A stretch of DNA of 64,000 nt from contig JACGCN010000014.1 of the NCBI GenBank assembly GCA_014905825.1, positions 682,001-746,000 of the forward strand. Direction: 5' to 3'. Below the pieces are notes generated by a model. The model did not search any database and was not told the DNA's origin. It was given only the letters and a program-made list of their open reading frames with translations. The DNA comes from Lyophyllum atratum (taxonomy: Eukaryota; Basidiomycota; Agaricomycetes; Agaricales; Lyophyllaceae). Shown one piece after another: positions 44,038-57,073 of the stretch (position 1 is the first letter of the stretch; every line of letters starts with the position of its first letter). The translations under genes were made by a program, and so were the position numbers.

Positions 44038-44709
44038 ATGGACTCAGCGGAAGAACAGGTATCGGACCTGCATCACGACGTTTCATCCGAATTACCGCTG
44101 CTCGTTGCCTCTTTGAGTTCGGTTAAGGACGTCTTCTGTATCCCCTTAGTTATCATCCCTGGTCCATCCTCTGTTACCGCGCCCGGGGCCTTCCCGCTGT
44201 CAGCCTTAGGTTACTGTCCTGCCACTCATCCACAGGTCACCATCGATAGTGAAGCGCCACCTCTCGGCGGAAAATTTGTCAAGCATGAAGAAATTGAGGA
44301 AACAGATGGACTACTCAACCATGCTCCCACTATAGCGCACAATCACCGGGCGCAGAAGATGACCGATGTCGCCGATGCCGAGCAGGAAGACGCCTTGGGA
44401 GCGCCTGAGGATGCTGTGGAAGCGGTTGAGGGCGAGGTCACTCTCGGAGTCGAAGAAGACGACGTACAAATGATCGGGGACGGCTTAGAAGCGGTGCAAG
44501 TACCAACCATTGTAGTTGAACTTGAAGCGGAAGGGTGCGCTGAGCGCACATTGCCCATAACAAGCCGACATACCGGGGCACTGGCTTTCTCGCCTTTGTT
44601 CACGTCCTCCTTAACCTTCGATGACCTGGGAGCTCTGGGACCAAGAGTTGTCGCGAAGAATGTTAAATGCGACTGCGATAGAGTGGGACTCGTAATGAAT
44701 TCGGACTAG
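44038..44709 (+). CDS. Acidic hypothetical protein
   Basis: Not recognised. An uninterrupted 223-codon frame from an ATG in a CACATGG context (MDSAEEQVSDLHHDVSSELPLLVA...). The middle is very acidic with A/E/D-rich repeats (AEQEDALGAPEDAVEAVEGEVTLGVEEDDVQMIGDGLEAV). No signal peptide or membrane helix. It starts 280 bp after the MITE. Upstream exons are possible; the acidic, low-complexity composition means it could also be a chance open frame. Confidence 0.4.
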   Translation: MDSAEEQVSDLHHDVSSELPLLVASLSSVKDVFCIPLVIIPGPSSVTAPGAFPLSALGYCPATHPQVTIDSEAPPLGGKFVKHEEIEETDGLLNHAPTIAHNHRAQKMTDVADAEQEDALGAPEDAVEAVEGEVTLGVEEDDVQMIGDGLEAVQVPTIVVELEAEGCAERTLPITSRHTGALAFSPLFTSSLTFDDLGALGPRVVAKNVKCDCDRVGLVMNSD

Positions 44710-45699
44710 CGGTTTATTTTGTTAATTTTTAATTGTACTGTACCTTCGCGCTTTGGATTGCGTATTGTAAATTACTGTACTACCATATAATCGTTCCGGG
44801 TTTTTTGTCCTCGCGCCGTTCTTGGGATGGGTGGCTCCTTCACAGGCTTCGACATCTGAATGTGATGAATTGGTGATTGAGCTGTATCTTATCGTGCTGT
44901 TCAGACACCTTATACTCTGAATGGAGTCGGAGATACCTTGTGTCAATCATCGTGAAACACTCTCTGAAACAAAGCGAAAAAGCGAGGATCGCTGGTATGA
45001 TTGTTCTTTCGTCGAATGCGATGTAATGCACACGCGCAAGAATAGTGCATTATCCAAGGAGCCGGCATTCGTCGCCTACACATAGTTAACCTGTAAGCCC
45101 GTGGAAGGCCCTTCAAGATACCTTGACCATCGATTAAGATTTATTTGACGCGTATCTTGTGCAGTCTCACTAGAGAAATGAGATCTTGCGAGGTCTGGCG
45201 TAAGGAAGGCCAAGTCCAAGATGCTAGAACTAGTCGTGCAGATGTAGCGAGCCTATCTTTCCAAGAAGACCAGAGTGCCTCCGCCGATCAGCAAGCAATA
45301 TTTAAGAGAAAATGGAGCGAAGTACCTTGATAAGATGTCAATTTTGGTGAAAGAGACCTGATGTATATACTACTTACCCTGATGGCTGCCAGACGTTATT
45401 CACATCCCCGTCAATTGATCGAGTCCAGGCTGATCGAGGCGGTCTGTTCTCGGTGATTCTTCTGGCTGTGGTTAGATAATTTGAGTGTTGCCGGCGAATG
45501 TAAGGCTGTTCTTCGATATTGGACAGCTGTCATATATTTGCACGGTTGTGGAATGTCGCAGTCAGGCAGATGGGCGGAGATGAGGAAAAAAAGAAAACAA
45601 ACATAGATAAGATAAGATGATGAAACCTAATCTGTCATGTGGGATTCTCGCGCACGTCCCCGTTTGTTGTCGACAAACAGCTCCTCATCGGCCGCCACG
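44710..45699. other. 1-kb intergenic region
   Basis: AT-rich 3' of the hypothetical gene, then the upstream region of the SDS3-like gene. No supported gene. Confidence 0.5.
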
Positions 45700-48600
45700 A
45701 TGGCTGGCTCAACAATTTCTCTCGACTCTCTCAGCTCACCGTCTCCCTCGCCCTCCCCGCCCCCAGAGACCAACAAACCCACTGAACCCAACAGCGCTGG
45801 CCTTGACAGCGACTCCGAGCTCTCAGAGCTCACCGAGGAGGAACAAGAGACCCATAAAAGGGACAACTCTCCACGAAAAGGAACCCGCAGCGGCGCTGCT
45901 CGTCGCGGAAGACGTCCTTCGCGTCGAGGTGGGCGCAGAAAAACGAGCAGCATTGTCCCTGCCCCGATGTGGGGGTGGGCAGAGACAAGGTCGTCTTCCA
46001 ACGTCGTTGAGGAAGAGGAAGAAGAAGAGATGGCCGGCCCTCCACGGGCTATGGAGGAGGAGGAGGAGGATGAAGAGCCTGGCGACGATGACGAAGACGA
46101 GGAAACCGAGGCTCCCAAAAACCCGGTTGACGTCGCCACGAAGGATGATCCGCCCCCCGTCAATGGCAGAGAAGACCACGAGGACGGCGACGAGTCCGCG
46201 TCAGAAGACGATAACCCTTCCTACCACCCTCGACGATCCACACGCAAATCGGGTGGCCCCCACTCTGAGCCAGAGGGCAGCGAGCACGGCACCGACAAGA
46301 ATGAGGTAGCTGTCACCGCTGACGACGATGACGACGACGTCGACGTCGAGGCTGAAGAAGAAGACGAAGTCTCGGATGCTGAGGCTGCTACCGTCCAGGC
46401 AGACGACCTGGAGAGCGAAAATGAAAACGAGACTGAATCCGAGGACGACGCGGACGCCAAAAACGCCGACAAGGGGGATGAGCCCTCCGAGCACCTCATT
46501 GCTGCGCTCATGGATGTTGATGTCGACGTCACAGCACCTCCACCTCAGGACATCGCTCCGCTAGCAGCTGCAGCGGCCGCCTCGTCGATCATGGCGGGCT
46601 CGGGCCTCATAGACCCCCCTTCATCCACCTCCTCGTCACCACGATCCACCCCAGGCTCATCTCGCTCACCTTCACCCGCGCCAGGGTCGGACGCCGAAGG
46701 AGCCCCTGCGAAAACTGCTTCTAAAGAGGTTGTTGTTGCAGACATCAAACCCGTTCCGCCGGTTATGGAGGTTGACGCGCCTGAACAGGACGCCGCGGAC
46801 GAGCAGGATCCAGATGGCGATGACGTTGAAGCGGAAGACGCTAATGTGGACGATGATCTGGACATGGAGGTCGAATCCGAGCTGCAGCCCGCCCACCGGG
46901 CAGAGGCCCTCGATGTTCTGGCAACGATTGAGCTTAAGTTCGCGCTCCTGAGGGAGCGCGTGTATGTCGAGAAGATGGACGCACTCTCATGGGAGGAGGC
47001 ATTAATCAATGATGGTGTGTTTCGTTTTTCTGGACCTTCTCGTGTAGCTTGCATGGCGCTGATCCTGTTGCTTTAGGCACGCACCCCGAACTTCTTCACC
47101 TCCACCGTGAATTGTCAAGTAGAAGAGACAAACGTCTCGATCTGGCCACGCGTAAACGCACATACGAAGCTGCAAGCGTAACTAAACGTCGGCGAACGGA
47201 TGAGGACGCGACCTGGAGTTGGTGGAAGGTATGACAGATCTCTTTCACGCATATATATCTACTGATGATCATTCTCCAGCTCTCTCGAGACGACCTTCAA
47301 ACCGATATGATATCTGAAACTAATAGGAAACGGAGGCGCATGGAGAGAGAGCGAAAGGCCGTTGAACGACCCCAGCCTGGTACGTTCACCGACATTCGAC
47401 TGATATTTCTAGTCTAATGGATGATTTCTACAGTCCGCCGTATTCCAAGCCTTCCACAAGACCTCCCCGCCGCACCATCACTCCGCAAAATCGTCAAGTC
47501 CTTCCCTTTCGGTGCGACCAACCGCAAAGCCAAGCATCGACAGCAATCAAAGCTCGTCTACCCCGAGCTCTCCCCTCTCGCCAGCGCGGACGTCACGAAC
47601 GACCTCGACTTTCTCTTTCAAGCACGTATGGAACGTGAGCGCGGCCGTGGCGGGTACGAAATCCACGCCCACCGCACGATGACAGTAAATAACGGCATGA
47701 ACGTGGGCGGCAACCTCAACGGCTCCCATATGTCTGGCTTGGGTATGGGTATGGGTGTTGGACCACCTCCCCTTACCCACCCGTACGATGGGTACAATGA
47801 CGTCAATGCCTCCAGGGGGTTTGCGACGGTACCCAGTGTTGACCATCGGATGCAGCAGCCGCCTCCATTCCAGCAGCATTCACACCTACACCCGCACCCA
47901 CAGCAACACCATCATAGTTCGTTACCCCCGCCCTCCGCTCAACAGCTTGGTGGACAGATGATGCCGTCCAACAACACACCATTCGCAGGCCCCCCTGGGT
48001 CGAGGAACGTCCATATGCACCAGCAGCCACCCCAGCAGCATCCTCCACCGCCACAGCTGCATAGTCATAGTAGCGGCCACACTACGAGCCACATGCACAA
48101 TCCGCATGTCCCTTCGCACCACCCGTTCGCGGGAGAGCAGGAGATGGGGCCGGGTCCGGGGCAGATGCCGCATCCTCACCTGCACTCTCACCAGCACCAG
48201 TCACAGCACCACTCCTACTTCGCGCCGGGGCCACGGCGTTCGCTGTCGCCGGTGGGGATCTTGCCGAATGGTAGTTCGGCGGGGAAGATGAATGGGTCGT
48301 GGATGGGGTCGGGCATGGGGATGGAGAGGGTGTATGCGGGGAAGGGCGGTGAGTGGGGCCGGGAGGGGAGGGGTATTGGAGAGGAAGATGAGAGGGAGAG
48401 GGGTGGGCGGGAGAGGGAGCGTGAACGGGAGAGAGATAAGAGGGAGAGAGAGAGGGAGCGTGAAATGAGAGAGAGAGAGCGGGAGAGGGAACGGGAAAGG
48501 GAGCTTCAGGATATGGAGCGTGAACGGATCCATCATATGCATCAGCAGCAGCAGCAGATGCAGCACCGCCACCCGCCTCCTCAACAACAACAGATGCATC

Positions 48601-49928
48601 TGCATTCTGGTCCTCCGAGTGTACCGCCCCCGCATCATCATATGAATAACCCGCACCATCATCACCGTCCACATCACCACCATGTCCTCCATCACCATCA
48701 TCAAACGCCTGCTGGCTCATCGTCCGGCCATGGTTCCTCCTCTCTGCCACCTCCAGGATCCCTCCGCAGCCCACGAAGCTCGCAACGCGAGCGTGAGCGC
48801 GACTTTGACGGGCGCCCACACCCTGGCCACAATCAACATCCAACCGAAGTCATTAACCTCACTTCTGCCAAGTCGACTCCCCCGTCCAGCCACCCTTATC
48901 ACGACCAACATCCTCCGCCCGACTATAGGGACGTGCGGAGTAGACACAGCGGGCGAACATCGTCGTCGGGGCCTGGTCCTGGATCGATGCTGATGGACGA
49001 TCGTGATCGGCCTCCGGCGATGCCCTTTGCCATCCCGCCTTCCCATGGGATGTCCACACCAAATCATGGGCCTCCTCCTGGGTCTGGCCCGATGAACGGG
49101 ACGTCATCCCCGCGTGCTGCGTGGAACCCTGCTGACGATAGGGAGAGGGATAGCAGCTATCGTCCTTCCTCATTGACATCATCGTCTGGCCCTGCTGGAC
49201 CACCACCACCGCCCCCATTGGGCTATCACGGTCCTTCACATGAAGGAGGAAGCGCCCACACACGTTCCCCGAGCCACCGGTACGCGAACAGCAGCGGCAG
49301 CTCACTGGGTCGTGGGCCGCCTCCACAACCTGGTCCACCCTCACAACAACCATCCCGTCAAAACTCGATCGGCCTCCATTCACCACCACGGCCGACGCTG
49401 CCCCGTCCACCTGTACCCCCTGCGCCTGCTAGCCCTTCCGTACCCCCCGCTACTACCGCACCAGCGCCTTATCCCAATTCGAACCCCAATCGATCACCCA
49501 CGCGTTTCGGGCCCCCGCCGCCGCCGATACCTTCCTCTGCGCCTTCGTCGTCCTCTCATCCACACCCGGCGAGCCGGTCCCCGCCTGTGGGGCTCAAGAT
49601 GCGCCCGCCGTCGCCGCTGGCGGGAAAGATGCTTCCGGCGCTGGCGGGTCCGGGGCGGATGAGTACGCCGACGGAGAATGGGGCGGGGTATCATGGGAGT
49701 AGTAGGACTGCCTCGCCGCTTACGAATTTTTCGGCGCCGGGGAGGCCGTTTTTGGGGTCGAATGGGGCTGGGGAAAGGGAGAGGGAGCGTGAGAGAGATC
49801 GGGATAGGGAGAGAGAAAGGGATAGAGAGAGGGAGAGGGAGAGGCATGCGTCGCCACCGCACCTTGGTCCGCCGCCGCCACCTCCGCCCTCGAAGATAAG
49901 TGTGCCACAGATGGTCGACGGGCACTGA
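45700..49928 (+). CDS. SDS3: SDS3-like subunit of the Rpd3L/Sin3 histone deacetylase complex, with very long low-complexity tail
   Basis: The Sds3/BRMS1 core is HRAEALDVLATIELKFALLRERVYVEKMDALSWEEALINDGTHPELLHLHRELSSRRDKRLDLATRKRTYEAASV (about 46890-47180, across an intron), a coiled coil that dimerises and binds Sin3 and Rpd3. N-terminal to it lie 430 residues of Ser/Pro and Asp/Glu runs. After it, TWSWWKLSRDDLQTDMISETNRKRRRMERERKAVERP and a KSFPFGATNRKAK basic segment follow, then some 750 residues of His/Pro/Gln-rich and Arg-Glu dipeptide-rich sequence. Four exons; about 1,350 residues, far longer than yeast Sds3 (about 330). Start: the ATG at 45700 (MAGSTISLDSL, CCACGATGG) is preferred over an in-frame ATG at 45637. 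It is a nuclear transcriptional co-repressor by family. Confidence 0.85.
48380..48520 (+). repeat. Purine-rich repeat encoding Arg-Glu dipeptides
   Basis: A run of GAGAGG/GAGCGT-type hexamers inside the SDS3-like gene encodes alternating R and E with a few D and K. A second, shorter run lies at about 49775-49845. The coding strand is nearly all purine. Confidence 0.8.
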
Positions 49929-52384
49929 TTGGTTGGGTTGCGGACAGCGCGGCAGGCTCGTGTGGGTTTATAATTACAACGAAGTACGGACTTCTTCCTT
50001 ACCTGTTTCTAGGGCTTTTGCTCTTTTTCAGTGGATATAATTACCTTGCCGTTGTCCGCGCAGCGTTCGTGTATAGGCACGAGCGCAGTTACCCTCGGCC
50101 ACTATCTTTTTTTATGTCGTATTACCCTTTAAACCTTTTTCTCCCTTTGACCCTCTTATTTTCTTTATTGCTCATCGATGTCTGCGTTTGGTCGTTTGTG
50201 TTATGTTTTACCTTGTTGAGATTGACTCCGCACATACTCACTACATATGCTATCCTACACACTAGTTGCACAGTAATGTGGAATTGTTTCTAGAAAGGAA
50301 TGCTGGATCGTGGGTCGCGCCTGAGGAGGGTAGTGCCCTCGTGATTGTCTACTATTCGTTCAAGTTCTAACGTTATCGTCGGTGTTTGTGGCTCAAGGGT
50401 CTTCGTGGGCCTTCATAGGTCTTCGTCTGTCTTCGTAGGTATGTACTTCCAACTGTCAGGTTATGCAATGGCATGGTCACGAGTGGTAGCTTCCGCTGAT
50501 ACAACTTGTCCACGAGGCTCATGTCCTGTATCTTCTTTCCTGAAGTGGTTGGTCTGCGAAATAGGCGAGTGACAATTGACGGAGGGAAGACGCGGCACTT
50601 GCCGTTGCACGAGGCTCAGGAGTCTATGTCGATCACCGATATCATTGCAATTGCGTTATCGATATTTATACCCTTGACACGATATTTATACCCTGGACAC
50701 TGTATAGGTAACAGCAACTAGGCGATTGTAGGGAGGTGAGCCGACCCCAAGGCCGACCCCGAGGCGCGTGTTCAGTGTGACGTCCAAGTCTTATCATCTT
50801 TCTTCGCCTCCTCTGATTCCTCGGGCCTATCGAGACTCAAAGATTCTGGGTGGTTCTCAGAGATTCAAAATCAGAGAAATCAACCGAAGTCGTCGATATT
50901 TTCTCAAGACTTGGCTCTTGGATCTCGGCGGAAATTTTGGGAGGATTACCAAACATGGATGCCGACGGCCGTGGATTCTGGAAAAGTTTTTTTTTCGTCA
51001 TCTTCTTCTCTTCAGACTTCAGTGGGGTCGTCGTGACGGCGACGAGCGAAGGAACGTTCTTCACGATCGTCGGCGAGTCCAATTCCGCGTGCCGGACGCT
51101 GATCTATGTAATCGCTCCCGCCAATCGTACTGCTTGCGCATCAGCCGTTCCGTGTGCTCAGGAACATCGTGGTGGGCGTGACGGACATTGAAATGAGATC
51201 CGGACATATAGGTGCTTACAGAAACTAACTTGAAGCTCGCAGCTTGTTCTCTCAAGGAGATATGGAAGTGGGACTTGGACGAGACTCACGAAGAACTCTC
51301 CTGAGGAGCCCGGTCATTCAGGACAAGGTTCGGGACCGTGAGGTGGGCATGTGAGGCTGTATCTACTGCGCGCCGAGCCCGCGTTTCCAGACTTTTCACG
51401 ATCAGTTCTTCGGAGTGAATTTGCAATGCAGTGACGTCGAGATGGAGTCTAAAAAACGAGATAATTGCGGAGCTGGAAACCGGCAACGCGGTCCGGCCTC
51501 GTGGCGCTCCGAGGCTTTTAACGATGACTGCAGTTTTTTTTCTGGCGTCGGGTGGAACGTTCCGTGTTTCAATCGGATGGCCAAGAAGAAGGAAAGAGCA
51601 CGGAAGGCCCCAACCGCGTTGACCCTTTACATGCATGACATGGCAGGACACAGCTGGTGGTCGGAAACACACATCGCCAAGGGACAACCAAGGAGATGTG
51701 GAAGGCAGGTTCGCCAACGTGGACGAGAGTGCAGGTCATAGTTGACGTGGGTATTACTGCAGATCTATGGACACACCTTGTGTCATTTTTATTATGAATA
51801 CGACATCACAGGAGATGTCAGAAGCTATCGAATGAGGACGAAATTTCGCACCTGCGAGGCTGACCAAGATTGGAACAACGTTCTGTGATGGGAAAAGCGA
51901 CCCGGAGATGGAGAATGCTTGTGCTGCCTAGTAGCCTCGCAGAAGTGGTCTTTCATTCGCTTGGGGTAAGTGAAAATGTAACGAAAAGCACTTAGTTGTC
52001 AGTCCGAGTGCTCCAGTGTCATCGCAGGTTGGGAAATTTTCACCGATGACGCCGTGACGGCATGAAAAAAGGGTACAAACATGGGTCACTGCAGGGCAAA
52101 GTAGGGAGTGTCGAGGATGGTGAAGTCTATAATTACGGCAGTAAGGGAGAGTGGAACAACTTGGGAACCGCGGCAGCCTGATCAGGGGCAGGTCCCGATT
52201 GTGACGGTTTGCTAAGCGACTGTATTGCTGACAAGAAAGGAAAGTTCACGTTGCTGGTCGGAATCACTCACCGATTGCCTCAGATTTTTTGGTTTGGACC
52301 ACAACCCACCAAATTACAATTTAATTTTCGTATGCAAGGGGAATGTAAGTCCTGGGCCCCTCCTTCCGTCCCCCCACCACTGTA
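49929..52384. other. 2.4-kb intergenic region
   Basis: The long gap probably holds the 3'UTR of the SDS3-like gene and an extended promoter of the Zn2Cys6 factor. A 20-bp direct repeat (GATATTTATACCCT-GACAC) occurs twice at 50661-50700. Open stretches at 50768-51191 (plus) and 51061-51717 (minus) overlap each other and match nothing I know. Confidence 0.45.
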
Positions 52385-55300
52385 ATGGGGCCGTTCATCC
52401 GTACTGACTCTATGTCGTACTACCCAGAACATCATACAGCACAAGTCAAGACCGAGGCTTCTGCTTCCCCAGATCTATTGCCGCCTAGTGTTGCTTCTCT
52501 CCAGCAGTATCCATTCAGATTTCACGCACCACCTTCATCCTCATCTCACGGGTCGCTTCCCTCTTCTCGACACCCTTCTGAACCACCTGCTCTCTCACAG
52601 AACCACGTATATCGTTTCGGTTCGGGGTCTGCTTATAATCTCATGTCCACCCAGTCTTCCTGGCCACCATCTCCAAGCTCTCCCCACCACCAACCCTCGG
52701 GCCCGTCTCGCATGATCAATGACAATAGCAAGTATGAGCTCGGCCCATCCCAGCACTCGATATCTTACGCCGATGACTACGACGAAGTCTCTGAGCTCGT
52801 CGAGCTACCCGAGGACTCGCATTCGAATCTAGGGGGAGATGCTGCTGGTGCATCGAGCGGTGGGGGAAAGAACGTAAGGCGTCGTAGTAGCAAAGGTGCG
52901 TGCACTTCTTGTGGGGGACGGGGACGGGGAATCGCCGCGTCAGGCTCTTTCTTCCCGCCCCGCAATCTCCCCATAACAAACATGACATGGCTGGCTCACC
53001 TTCGGCGAAAATACCTATAGCATGTGACCAATGCCGGAAGTCGAAGTGTAAATGCGAACGACCTGCTCCTGGCGAGCCCTGCAAGAGTTGTGTTATGCTG
53101 GGTACTCGTGAGTGCCTCGTTCCACATCAGTTGTCTCCTCGGGACCTGTGGGCCCAAGTTTGAAGCGCGACGCGTATGAGTGCCGCCACTAGGACTAATT
53201 CAGATGATTTACCGTTCTATTTCCCCATATGGCGTATCTGGTGTTTGATCACCCTGCTCAACTTCATGCAGCACTCCCAAGATATGGGTCGATTCTTTCA
53301 CCCTCCTCGCCGCTTCATCTCCCATGGACCCGCTAATCATTCTTTTCCCACTTAGCTTGTACGTTTCTGGGACCCTCGAGGAAACGCGGTCCTCCCAAGG
53401 GGTACATTGACGCTATCGAAGCGCGTCTGCATCAAACTGAGGCTTTACTGGGCATCATGATATCTGCGAGTGATCCCCGCGCTCAAACTCTTCTTCGTGA
53501 TATTGGCAAGGTTCGTACACGTCCACATCCCTGATTCGAGCGTGCATCATCACGGGCCGTGACTCGACCCTTCTTCTCTCTTGTTCCGTATTCATTCACA
53601 TGTTCTGTTCCTGGTGCAGACCTTGCAGATCATATTCCTCGTCTCAAAGGCTCTTCCTTGCCTTCTTTTTCTCAGAGACACGGTCCGCTGACAACGGATG
53701 TCCGGCATTTTCTTAGGACCCATTGGCGAAGGAAATCATCAATCGCGTGGACAATTCCCCCTACGGCGTTAAAGGTCGGAAACGAGACGGAGACGCCAAG
53801 CCTCGTGCGGGACACCAGGCGTCCAGCTCCGACTCATCCTTATCCACGTCCCAGAAAACCGCCTCGCCCAAAGTTGACCTCACCACCACCCAGTACGTCA
53901 TCATCTACCCTGAGTCCGTGTCTCAGATTAATTGAAATGAAACTGACTCCTCCGGCAGTCCATCGAACGAATGGCAGGACCGAGTATCCACGATGCTCCA
54001 TGCGTCCCTGCCCATTGCCCCGGACGAGGGCGTCATACCCAATGGTCAGACAGATCACCAACGCCTTCGATCGCGGACAAGCGCCCCGGCGATGGCGAAT
54101 GCCCATTCAGGCAGCCGCCCTACGTTGCGCGTTAACCCCTCAAGCTCTTCTCTCAGTTTAAGCGGGCACGACGACGGCCACTCACCAGGCCGCCGGACGC
54201 GGCGGCGCGTTGGCACCGAAGATGTGAACTTCCACACCCACGACTACCCCCACTCGCGTAGCCCCGCGCCCGACTCTGCTGTCTCACAACGCAGGCGCGG
54301 CTCGCCTTCCGGCCAACGCCACGGATACGGCCACGGCAGCCCGTACTCTGCGCTCAGCCCAACACGGCGATGGAGCGTCAGCTCCACGGATAGCCTGAGC
54401 TCGGCAAGCGACGATGACCTGACGGGGGCGGTGGGGCAGCTGAGTCTGAACGAGGACGAGCAGGTTCGGTATCATGGGAAGGCGAGCGGGCTGCATCTTC
54501 TTGGGAACAAGGAGCGCGTGGATGCGAGGAACGAGGGGGGAATTTGGTGCGCTTGGTTTTTTATGTTTTGTTCGGGACGTATGAGCTCATCGGTCCGATA
54601 AATAGGAGATTCCCTAAGGCGCGGGTCTGGCCGCCCCTTCCGTCATCTGCTTCGACGGCGATGAACGGCGAGGACGAATACGCACGTCGGCTGCCTGAAC
54701 AGTCGGTCCAGGAACATCTGCTCGAACTCTATTTCAAATACGTACATCCTATCCTCCCGCTGGTGCACAAGCGATCCTTCTTTGAAGCGTTCAAAGCTGG
54801 GTACGTATATAGCAAATCATAAACCGTCATGATCGCTAACGTGTCTCCATCAGCGGCGAATCACCCCTCTCACCAGACTCCAGCACGGTTCCTGGCGGAT
54901 CTCCGTTCAATCGTCGAAGACGCCGCGTCCCCACACTTCTCCTCCTTGCAATGTACGCCACCGCCGCGCGCTACGCCGACGGCACGCCGAAGCCCGTTGA
55001 CGCGACTATGATGTGGGAGGCAGGCGACGAGTACCTAAACCAGGCGAAGGTCATCCTCGACGGCTCCTACGCCGCTTCGTGCCCCTCGACGTGCCAGGCG
55101 CTGCTCCTCATGGGGTATCGCGAGATTGGCATCGGCGCGATGGCGCAGGCGTGGACCTACATCGGGATGGCGATACGTATGGCGCAGGATTTGGGTATAC
55201 ACCGTAGTGCGGATGGGTGGGCGCGCGCGGATCTGGGAGGGCAGCTGTTTGGGGAGTGGGAGCTCCATGAGAGGAAACGGATATGGTTCACGTGTGTGAT

Positions 55301-57073
55301 TATGGACAAATATGTTTCGGCCTACATTGGTGTGTGCTTATTCTGCCTTATCTGCGGATCCATTACTCATTATTTTGGTTCTTTTCTGTGACTCCTCTAG
55401 GACGACCTCTCATGATCTTTGAGAGGGACTTTGACACCTCATTACCGAGTGAAGATGATGTGAGTTTTAGCTTTCATCTACCGGGTCTTTCCGCCGATTA
55501 ATTTCTGGGTATGCGCTCAATAGCCGGAAGAACTGGAGGAATGGACGCCTTCGTCGTTCCCTAAAAACAGCGATATGCCACCGCCTGTTCCTGGAAGAAT
55601 CATCTCATGCTTCAATGCTTCGGCCAGGCTGTGTATGTCCACCTCTTCTCCCTCTTTGGGCGCTCGAAACTAATTTACCCATGCCCAGCTGGAATCCTGA
55701 GCATGATCATCCAAGCCATCTACGCCGTTCGGCCGGTCTCGAGTCGGCATTCGGAGTCCACGTTTCTCGAAGCCTTGCTGGACAAGTGGTATATCGAGCT
55801 CCCAGAACACCTTCGGTACGAGCCCGGATCTACGAAGCGGCCCATCCCACCGCCCCACGTTTTGACGCTCCACATGCAATATTGGTGTGCGGTTCTCCTG
55901 CTCCACCGTCCATTGTGAGTTATCCAATCGCTTGTTTCGATCATCTTTGATTGGAGTTAACGCGACTTGCGGCTAGTATTCGGAATGATCTGTATCATTC
56001 GAGAAGTAAAAAGTATGTCTGTGATGTTCTTTGGTCGTATTCAGTCCCCTTACGGTGTTTGTCCATAGCCCCGAAGAGTCTGATGACATCGAGGTGCGGG
56101 CGCTCGCGGAGAAGAGTTATGAACTATGTGCTGGCGCGGCGAATCATATCACGTCGATAGGTATGTCCTGCGGCATCGCTTGGCGTCTATGCCCGTGCTC
56201 ATCATACTGCTTTCAGTCACCATCTATTCCGAAGTGTATACCCTGGACCGATGTGCAAACTTTTTATGTTACTATGTCTTCACTGCTAGCATCATGCATG
56301 TGACGAGCCGTGAGTCGCATTTGCTACACCATGGGGTTTCTTTGACTGATCCAATGTCATCGATAGTGACCGCGCATCCTTCCGATCCCCAGGCTCGTAT
56401 GGGTCTGAGCCGGTGTATGGACGTCCTCCACATGATGGAAGTTCTTTGGCCAAGCGCAGGCCGAGCACTTGAGCTCCTTCGCGGATCGAAGGTCAACATG
56501 CAGGAAATAGACCTCACTCTGCTCTCCAGCACCGTCCGTCGCAAACGCTCGGCGGAACATCCTTTGAACGACCACGGCGCCTTCGATAGGCACATACCCC
56601 CTAATACCAACATCAGTCAAGATTATCTCGAGTTGCGCCCCCCGTATTCATCTCAATATAACCCCCACGCGGCCTATACACCAACAGGCCACGAGATTCA
56701 CCCTCAAGCTGCTCCCTCACCCCCTCAACTCCCGTATATATCATCATATGATCGATGGCCGGCAGAGAATACCCACAACACTTCGTTCGGGTTTCCGGGA
56801 ACGTTGTCGACATCTGTTCTCCCTCAGATGTACAGCACGGGCCTCGTAGATGACCGCAATCCTTCTGTCGGCCACCGCGTCGCTTCGCATCACGCTGATC
56901 AAACGCGGACGAACCATAACGCGAACCGTTACCCCCAATATTGGAACGATTTTTCGACGTTCCCGCAGCTGGGTACTGCGTATAACGGCTACCATGAACC
57001 AGCTCCAGTTCCGCACCAGCAGCAGTCTTCATCGCATATGTATCTAGCAGAACCCTACAGCTTGTATAGTTGA
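52385..57073 (+). CDS. Zn2Cys6 fungal-specific transcription factor
   Basis: Nuclear DNA-binding regulator. The binuclear zinc cluster is ACDQCRKSKCKCERPAPGEP followed by CKSCVMLGTPC (six cysteines, assembled over introns at about 52895-53019 and 53109-53356), then a basic linker TFLGPSRKRGPPKGYIDAIEARLHQTEALL, a coiled coil typical of this class. The fungal_trans middle homology region covers EHLLELYFKYVHPILPLVHKRSFFEAF, LLLLAMYATAARYAD, AWTYIGMAIRMAQDLGIHRSADGW and ERKRIWFTCVIMDKYVSAYIGRPLMI (about 54710-55420). The C-terminus is Pro/Tyr/Gln-rich and ends EPYSLYS. More than 1,000 residues and over ten introns. The start may be 52385 or the in-frame ATG at 52412 (MSYYPEHH). The regulated pathway cannot be told. 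Confidence 0.9.

Noticed and set aside
45627..49925. Long open frames on both strands overlapping the SDS3-like gene, including a 253-codon minus frame.
   Set aside because: Explained as shadows of GC-rich, low-complexity coding sequence; only the plus-strand frame has the Sds3 core and matching splice sites.
50768..51717. Several open stretches on both strands between SDS3 and the Zn2Cys6 gene (up to 143 codons).
   Set aside because: They overlap each other on opposite strands, include non-ATG starts, match no family and show no splice continuation.
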